DNA from: an uncultured Clostridia bacterium
Lineage (GTDB): Bacteria; Bacillota; Clostridia; Oscillospirales; Acutalibacteraceae
Direction of reading: 5' to 3'
Assembly: GCA_927362715.1 (NCBI GenBank)
Contig: CAKMIX010000002.1
Span: 109,627 to 173,626, forward strand
Length of the DNA: 64,000 nt
The position numbers and the translations under genes were made by a program. The notes under the pieces were generated by a model that searched no databases, was not told where the DNA came from, and worked only from the letters and a program-made list of their open reading frames with translations. Numbering within the stretch: position 1 is the first letter of the stretch; each line of letters starts with the position of its first letter. Positions 60,806 through 64,000 of the stretch are shown here, one piece after another.

Positions 60806-61084
60806 AGCTTAAGCATCCAAAAGCCAAATGAAATCCGAAAGGAGCAAAATGTATCCGTGGCATTAGGCACCGGCGTGAACATCAAGCATTCGCCGTTGTG
60901 CGGCAGGAATTTCGAATACTTTTCCGAGGATCCGTATTTGTCGGGCGTGATCTCGACGGAGATCGCAGATAGCATGGTGGATATTTTGGACGGCAAAGGC
61001 GTTGCAAAGCCCTTGCTTCGTATCCTAAAGGGCTTGACCAAAACCCTGAAAAACCTGCCGAAGCTGCTGGATACGGTATCCTAA
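60806..61084 (+). pseudogene. Remnant of a GH3 beta-glucosidase gene
   Basis: The frame from 60848 reads [19 protein letters not shown] then [14 protein letters not shown], a segment diagnostic of family-3 beta-glucosidases (usually ~700 residues or more). Only ~35 residues of that domain survive; the following ~45 residues (from [14 protein letters not shown] to a KLLDTVS end) do not look like GH3. No start codon with homology lies upstream: the frame is closed at the MATE stop (60803). GTG at 60857 could start a 75-residue product. It is best read as a deletion remnant, perhaps joined to part of another gene. Confidence 0.7.
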
Positions 61085-61097
61085 AAAGGAATAATAC

Positions 61098-61134
61098 AAA
61101 AAAGGGGGCGCACCGCGCGGTGCGCCTCCTTTTG
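61098..61134. terminator. Terminator after the GH3 remnant
   Basis: GGGCGCACCG-CG-CGGTGCGCC stem with AAAAGG/CCTTTT extensions. About 100 bp without features follows before the convergent AlkD-like gene. Confidence 0.8.
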
Positions 61135-61235
61135 CACTCCTGTTTGGTTACGCCACAACAACAGTGGACGCTTTGCCGCGCCGCTGCCTATCAGACGGCG
61201 CTCCTTTCCGTCCGCTTGTCTGTGTTTCAGCCGCC

Positions 61236-61895
61236 TTATATCCGCAGTGACTTTACATATTGCTTCGTCTCTTTATCCACCCGCAGGCTGTCGCGGATCT
61301 TGCCGATCGTCATATTCTGCACCTCGCGCGAAAGAAGCCTGCTCTCCAAAATAGGCAGTACGCGATCCCGATACCGCACGAATGCGACCGACAGCGCCCA
61401 GGCAACTGCCATGTTGACATAATAAAAATCGCTTTGCAGACCCTGCAAATACGCAAGCGACATGTCGATATATTCATCTGTAAGGTAGTAATCCATCAGA
61501 ACGACAACAGCAAAGCGCAGCTCGTATTCCTTTTGTGAGCGCATATAGGTTTGCAGATAGTCTAAAAATGCCTTGCGAGACTTTTCGATGAATTTCATAG
61601 AAGCTATTGCGCAGTCGCAGACCGCCCAGTTATCGATCCTCGGGATGAATTCATCCAAAAGCGTGAGCCTGTCTTCAAAATCGAGCTTTTTGTACCCGAT
61701 GTAAAACCCGTGCAGCATGACTTCTTCGTAATAGTCCCACGCAAAATCATCCTTGTCGAGCTTTTTTCCGAGCTTTCTAAGCTGCGGGATGCGCACGCCG
61801 AGAATACGCGCCTCCGGAACATTCGGGATCAGCTTTTTATGGAAATCCCTGTACTGCGTGTCCGCGAGCATGAGCAGCTCTTTGCGTACATCCAT
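61236..61895 (-). CDS. AlkD-like DNA alkylation repair protein
   Basis: A 219-residue all-helical HEAT-like repeat protein of the DNA_alkylation (AlkD/AlkC) family. Marks are VPEARILGVRIPQLRKLGKKL, DDFAWDYYEEVMLHGFYIGY, PRIDNWAVCDCAIASM and MAVAWALSVAFVRYRDRVLP, with the Trp and Asp of the DNA-facing groove. AlkD removes N3/N7-alkylpurines. The ATG at 61895 is used; its ribosome site AAGGAGG lies in the last codons of the glycosyltransferase gene, implying coupling. Confidence 0.85.
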   Translation of the reverse strand: MDVRKELLMLADTQYRDFHKKLIPNVPEARILGVRIPQLRKLGKKLDKDDFAWDYYEEVMLHGFYIGYKKLDFEDRLTLLDEFIPRIDNWAVCDCAIASMKFIEKSRKAFLDYLQTYMRSQKEYELRFAVVVLMDYYLTDEYIDMSLAYLQGLQSDFYYVNMAVAWALSVAFVRYRDRVLPILESRLLSREVQNMTIGKIRDSLRVDKETKQYVKSLRI

Positions 61896-61902
61896 GCCGG
61901 TT

Positions 61903-62850
61903 TTATCCTCCTTGTTGATTTGTAACGGCGTTTCGTGCCGAAGCAATGCGTACTGCCGCCGCCATCCCGCCGTCTCCGTAAGACGGAGCGTTCAGAAAGT
62001 CCTCCGATGCTTTGCTGCATGTCCCGCTTGCAGCTATGGTATGCAGAATCTCACATTCCCAGCCGCGCAGCCTTGCAGCGGAGGTGGCTTCCATCTGTAA
62101 AAGTACCTGTATCATGTGCGCGCGGTAGGCGGCGCTGTGCTTCTCCATGATATAACGCATGAGCTCGAGCCGCCGGTTCATGCTTTTTATATTGGAGGAG
62201 GCGGGCGCTGTGCGGTACCGCAGCAGTGGCTGCCGGACAATACCGATATTGGCTTTCTGGTCGGTTTCCAGCAAAGACAAAAAGAAATCCCAATCCTCAA
62301 AGCCCGTGCGCATGGCTTCGTCATAGCCGCCGCATTGTTCCCATGCATTGCGGCGGAGGATATGCGTTGCAGGGCAGCCGTTTCGCGGCAGAAACGCGGC
62401 AATGTCCCCGCCGCACGGACAAACCGTTGCCGCAAGCACGCCGAAGGTGCGCATCCATGAAGACGCCGCAACCATTGCCGCATCTTCGCGCAGCAGACGG
62501 CTTACCTGTTCGATATACGTGGGCTCGAGCATATCGTCGCCGTCCAATATCAAGACCAGCGGGGCTTGTGCATGCTGAATACCGACGTTCCTTGCAGACG
62601 AGACGCCGCTGTTCGCCTGTTTGATCACCGTTAGGGGAACCGGTGCGTTTGTGTCCGATACAATTTGATCCAAGATGTCTATGGATTTTTCATCCGTCGA
62701 ACCGTCATCTACAAGGATGATCTTTGCGGGAAGCAGGGTTTGGCAGAACAGGGAACGAACCGCTTCAAAAAGCATAGCGCCTTGGTTGAAGCTTGTAACG
62801 ACCGCTTCCACATCGTTCGCAATGCAGCGATTCTCATATTTTGCGTTCAC
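61903..62850 (-). CDS. Family 2 glycosyltransferase
   Basis: A 315-residue GT-A fold glycosyltransferase. VEAVVTSFNQGAMLFEAVRSL, LVDDGSTDE, ANSGVSSARNVGI, LILDGDDMLEP (DxD) and GFEDWDFFLSLL are the GT2 landmarks. The start is GTG at 62850, six bases after GGGGAGG. Donor and acceptor are unknown; it probably acts in surface glycan synthesis. It is the first gene of a two-gene unit with the AlkD-like gene. Confidence 0.9.
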   Translation of the reverse strand: MNAKYENRCIANDVEAVVTSFNQGAMLFEAVRSLFCQTLLPAKIILVDDGSTDEKSIDILDQIVSDTNAPVPLTVIKQANSGVSSARNVGIQHAQAPLVLILDGDDMLEPTYIEQVSRLLREDAAMVAASSWMRTFGVLAATVCPCGGDIAAFLPRNGCPATHILRRNAWEQCGGYDEAMRTGFEDWDFFLSLLETDQKANIGIVRQPLLRYRTAPASSNIKSMNRRLELMRYIMEKHSAAYRAHMIQVLLQMEATSAARLRGWECEILHTIAASGTCSKASEDFLNAPSYGDGGMAAAVRIASARNAVTNQQGG

Positions 62851-62994
62851 GATATACCTCCCCGAAATGCCGTTGTGATATATTGTTGTTTTTGTTAAGC
62901 GCCCGTGCAGCCATACAAACAAAAGCTTTACTGCCCGCGCCGCAAAATTGCAGTTCTGTTTGATTCCGTTTGCAGCCGAAATTGTTCTATCTGC

Positions 62995-63023
62995 ATTATA
63001 GCAAAGCCCTGCACACCGCGCAA
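62995..63023 (-). promoter_or_regulatory. Promoter of the glycosyltransferase-AlkD unit
   Basis: Minus-strand TTGCGC (63018-63023), 17-bp spacer, TATAAT (62995-63000). The leader is about 135 nt with no evident structure. Confidence 0.65.
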
Positions 63024-63076
63024 GATATTACGGAAAAGCGTACAGCGAAAAAAGTCGGGAAAATATAAATTTTTGC

Positions 63077-63105
63077 TTGACGAAACGGGTTTTGTATGCT
63101 ATGAT
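63077..63105 (+). promoter_or_regulatory. tRNA-Thr/tRNA-Tyr promoter
   Basis: TTGACG (63077-63082), 17-bp spacer, TATGAT (63100-63105), ending 18 bp before tRNA-Thr. Confidence 0.78.
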
Positions 63106-63122
63106 ATTCGAGCGTTGAAAAT

Positions 63123-63198
63123 GCTGGTGTAGCTCAGTTGGTAGAGCAGCTGATTTGTAATCAGCAGGTCGGGGGTTCGAGTCCGTCCACCAGCTCCA
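63123..63198 (+). tRNA. tRNA-Thr (TGT anticodon)
   Basis: Acceptor GCTGGTG/CACCAGC, anticodon stem GCTGA/TCAGC around TTTGTAA (anticodon TGT), and a T loop with GGTTCGAGTCC. Discriminator T and encoded CCA (63196-63198). Confidence 0.97.
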
Positions 63199-63234
63199 CC
63201 CTCGGCTATGCCGAATATTTTCATGGACGGACTC
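63179..63234 (+). repeat. Inverted repeat linking the tRNA-Thr 3' end to the spacer
   Basis: GAGTCCGTCCA (63179-63189, inside tRNA-Thr) is exactly complementary to TGGACGGACTC (63224-63234) in the spacer. It may be a precursor hairpin or the scar of a partial tRNA copy in reverse orientation. Confidence 0.6.
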
Positions 63235-63298
63235 TACCCTCAGGAGGGTGAGCGCCGTAAAGAAAACAATTCGGTGGGCGCAACGTACAATTTCATAT

Positions 63299-63383
<85 letters not shown>

Positions 63384-63385
63384 AC

Positions 63386-63424
63386 CCCGAAAATGCTGAT
63401 ATATCAACGTTTTCGGGGCTTTTT
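63386..63424 (+). terminator. tRNA-Tyr terminator
   Basis: CCCCGAAAA...TTTTCGGGG hairpin followed by CTTTTTT. Confidence 0.82.
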
Positions 63425-63471
63425 TGTATCTGAAACGAAAAGACGAAAAATAATCAAATACCAATAAATTC

Positions 63472-63524
63472 TAAAAAAACGTACCTTTTTGTCGTCAAAG
63501 TGTCGTCAAAAAAGTACGCTTTTT
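63472..63524 (-). repeat. Direct GTCGTCAAA repeats within the integrase terminator region
   Basis: GTCGTCAAA occurs at 63491-63499 and 63502-63510. They lie between inverted arms AAAACGTAC and GTACGCTTTT, a probable terminator for the minus-strand integrase gene. The repeats could also be integrase arm sites. Confidence 0.5.
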
Positions 63525-64000
63525 TCAGTCGATTTTCAGGTGGTTGCGGAGCATATCCGTGTCCTCGTGCATATAGTATTTCTCAGTCACGCGCACGGAA
63601 GAATGCCCCATGTATTTGGACACAGCATAGATGTCTTTTGTGCTGTCATACAGTAGCGTGCCACAGGTGTGCCGCAGCTCGTGCATGGTCAGCTTCGGGA
63701 TGTTCGGGTGGTCTCGCCGAATTTCCTCCATGAGCGGGTCATACCGCACGTGCGCAAAGGTCTTAGAGGTGTATGGTAAGCCGTTGCGGCTTGGAAATAT
63801 ATATCCGCTCCCGGCATGAGCTGCCAAATATTCCGCTGTGCCCGTGCGCATTGGGAGAACGCGGTTGCTGGTTTTGCTTTTCGGCTCGCCGACGGTTACC
63901 TCGCCATGCACGATCACACTTGCCCGCTGCACATGGAGCGTCTTTGCGGCAAAATCAAAATCCTCCCAACGCAGGGCGCACAGTTCCGAACAGCGCAGCC
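63525..64000 (-). CDS. Tyrosine recombinase/integrase, C-terminal part
   Basis: The frame is open to the window edge, so the N-terminus is missing. The ~158 residues seen are the catalytic domain of a phage/ICE-type tyrosine integrase. They include the first Arg in LRCSELCALRWEDFDF, LTMHELRHTCGTLLY (His-x2-Arg), YMGHSSVRVTEKYYMHE (His and the nucleophilic Tyr) and a TKDIYAVSKYMGH block. The gene ends about 140 bp from tRNA-Tyr and points toward it, the usual layout at the end of an element integrated in a tRNA gene. The element would extend to the right of the window. Confidence 0.9.
   Translation of the reverse strand, partial: LRCSELCALRWEDFDFAAKTLHVQRASVIVHGEVTVGEPKSKTSNRVLPMRTGTAEYLAAHAGSGYIFPSRNGLPYTSKTFAHVRYDPLMEEIRRDHPNIPKLTMHELRHTCGTLLYDSTKDIYAVSKYMGHSSVRVTEKYYMHEDTDMLRNHLKID

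Noticed and set aside
60849..60866. A five-codon minigene (ATG ... TAG) behind AAAGGAGC before the GH3 remnant
   Set aside because: Too short to support as a gene; more likely the ribosome-site-like sequence is chance in a decaying region.

Overview
The window is about 64 kb of chromosome from a spore-forming Clostridia-type Firmicute, most likely an Oscillospiraceae/Ruminococcaceae gut anaerobe. Evidence: sporulation proteins (YunB, an M14 gamma-D-Glu-mDAP-type peptidase), pyruvate formate-lyase activase, FeoB with a FeoB-associated Cys-rich membrane protein, a cysteine T-box leader, dockerin-bearing secreted proteins, clean TTGACA-17-TATAAT promoters and strong AGGAGG ribosome sites. Coding sequence is fairly GC-rich while promoters are AT-rich. 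Genus-level assignment is inference.

Layout: 1-0.5 kb, end of a UDP-GlcNAc 2-epimerase. 0.5-4.5 kb, DtxR-family repressor and a feoA-feoA-feoB-Cys-rich-protein ferrous iron locus with two matching operators. 4.6-6 kb, a secreted dockerin protein and a small membrane protein. 6.2-15.6 kb, prfB (no programmed frameshift), a 1,867-residue Ig-domain/dockerin surface protein, an HD protein overlapping a CmpB-type membrane protein, and a conserved Cys-rich protein. 15.7-20.3 kb, pflA, cyclophilin, then mtaD-PNP-mtnA, which reads as a methylthioadenosine salvage route through methylthioinosine. 20.5-32.3 kb, mostly small housekeeping units: M14 peptidase, cdd, lipoprotein, XRE regulator, tRNA-Arg, queH, an NAD-epimerase-like protein, trxA, a CoA-disulfide-reductase/rhodanese fusion, Crp/Fnr regulator, acetyltransferase, YgjP peptidase, SDR, DUF4364, and one unassigned structured intergenic region.

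32.4-38.9 kb is the most striking block: one minus-strand operon from a consensus promoter with D-amino-acid transaminase, a DUF4392 protein, PxpB, PxpC, a DUF1445 (YcsI) protein, PxpA and alanine racemase. DUF1445 and DUF4392 are the two domains of the mammalian D-glutamate cyclase DGLUCY, so the operon looks like a D-glutamate/D-alanine to 5-oxoproline to glutamate module. Divergent to it (39.0-44.7 kb) is a complete D-allose operon: ABC importer (ATPase, permease, binding lipoprotein), kinase, isomerase and 3-epimerase.

44.8-57.6 kb holds a three-domain AMP-binding/ACP/PlsC protein, rpmB, recA-recX-rimO-pgsA, and a T-box-controlled cysE-cysS-DUF975-apgM-like-metY group that joins serine activation, Cys-tRNA charging and homocysteine synthesis. 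57.6-63 kb has yunB, an APH-like kinase, a MATE exporter, a GH3 beta-glucosidase remnant, an AlkD-like repair protein and a GT2 glycosyltransferase. The right edge has tRNA-Thr and tRNA-Tyr, followed by the C-terminal part of a tyrosine integrase pointing toward the tRNA, probably the left end of an integrated element that continues beyond the window.
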